Below are positions 24,255-24,372 of a stretch of DNA of 24,372 nt, piece after piece; the first letter of the stretch is position 1; each line of letters begins with the position of its first letter. The notes under the pieces were generated by a model. The model was not told the origin of the DNA. It ran no database searches and saw only the letters and a program-made list of their open reading frames with translations. The translations under genes were made by a program, and so were the position numbers. Source of the stretch: CAWBRT01 sp050015355 (GTDB lineage: Bacteria > Acidobacteriota > Terriglobia > Terriglobales > Acidobacteriaceae); assembly GCA_050015355.1 (NCBI GenBank), contig JBEKBO010000070.1:1-24372 (forward strand), read 5' to 3'.

Positions 24255-24372
24255 CAGGCTGCTGAAAAACTACTCGTAATCCACAGGGCATACATGTTAC
24301 GAGAAGGCATGCGAGGCACGGATCATCAGCAGAGCCAGATGTTCAGCTATTTATCGCCGGAGACGCGAGTGC
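24255..24372 (+). mobile_element. left end of an IS5-type insertion sequence (partial)
   Basis: CTAG (24251-24254) is followed by CAGGCTGCTGAAAAAC, the same terminus as the MITE at 5600. About 40 bases on, a transposase gene begins at 24309. The element continues past the right edge, so its length, other end and second target copy are unseen. Confidence 0.75.
24309..24372 (+). CDS. transposase N-terminus (IS5-type, DUF772 group), partial
   Basis: ATG at 24309, just after GAGAAGG, opens a frame starting MRGTDHQQSQMFSYLSPETR that runs off the window edge. The 'MRG..QQ.MFSYLSPE.RV' opening is typical of a large group of DDE transposases annotated as IS5 or IS5/IS1182 family with an N-terminal DUF772 domain. 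The catalytic part is beyond the window, so intactness cannot be judged. Confidence 0.75.
   Translation, partial: MRGTDHQQSQMFSYLSPETRV

Overview
The window reads as chromosomal DNA of a GC-rich Gram-negative bacterium, most likely an acidobacterium (Terriglobia-like). This is inferred from futalosine-pathway menaquinone genes, an Mla-type ABC pair, several secreted TPR and DUF5666-type proteins, and short 'GTGGGGCACC' intergenic hairpin repeats. No rRNA, tRNA or CRISPR array is visible.

Layout. 1-110 holds the 3' end of an unknown plus-strand gene. 182-4068 is a minus-strand cluster read mqnA, mqnC, a membrane GT2 glycosyltransferase, and a possible 29-residue membrane peptide. Diverging from it, dprA (4256) has a good sigma70-type promoter and is followed by topA (5733, TTG start). 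Between those two lies a 120-bp MITE-like element with perfect terminal repeats and a TTAG duplication, ending 13 bp before topA. Then come a conserved-looking small gene (8368), the convergent mlaE-mlaF-like pair (10462 to 8848), a 59-residue zinc-ribbon gene with a long leader and strong terminator, two small genes (11409, 11883), and a secreted DUF5666-like protein on the minus strand (12487-13419). These are followed by a secreted three-module TPR protein (13693), thiD on the minus strand (15087-15971) with a possible 39-residue follower, rlpA (16425), a second TPR protein (17040), a repeat-rich intergenic region, and a C-terminal processing protease (18670-20277, minus). The last core block is a tightly overlapping tatA-tatC-M28/glutaminyl-cyclase-like operon (20524-22905).

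The right edge (about 23023-24372) is different. It is visibly more A+T-rich and carries a TAATG-coupled two-gene minus-strand cassette: a basic protein with a winged-helix-like C-terminus, and a HEPN/DUF4145-like protein. The start of an IS5-type insertion sequence sits 15 bp upstream of the cassette, with its terminal repeat and the first codons of the transposase. The same terminal repeat bounds the MITE before topA. The cassette is the best candidate in the window for an uncharacterised accessory (possibly defence) system; this is inference from domain type, coupling and context.

Functional themes are envelope biogenesis and export (glycosyltransferase, Mla-type lipid transport, RlpA, Tat, CTP protease), menaquinone and thiamine cofactor synthesis, and DNA uptake and topology (DprA, TopA). 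Start sites were chosen from ribosome-binding sites, signal peptides and family N-termini, and several differ from the longest open frame.
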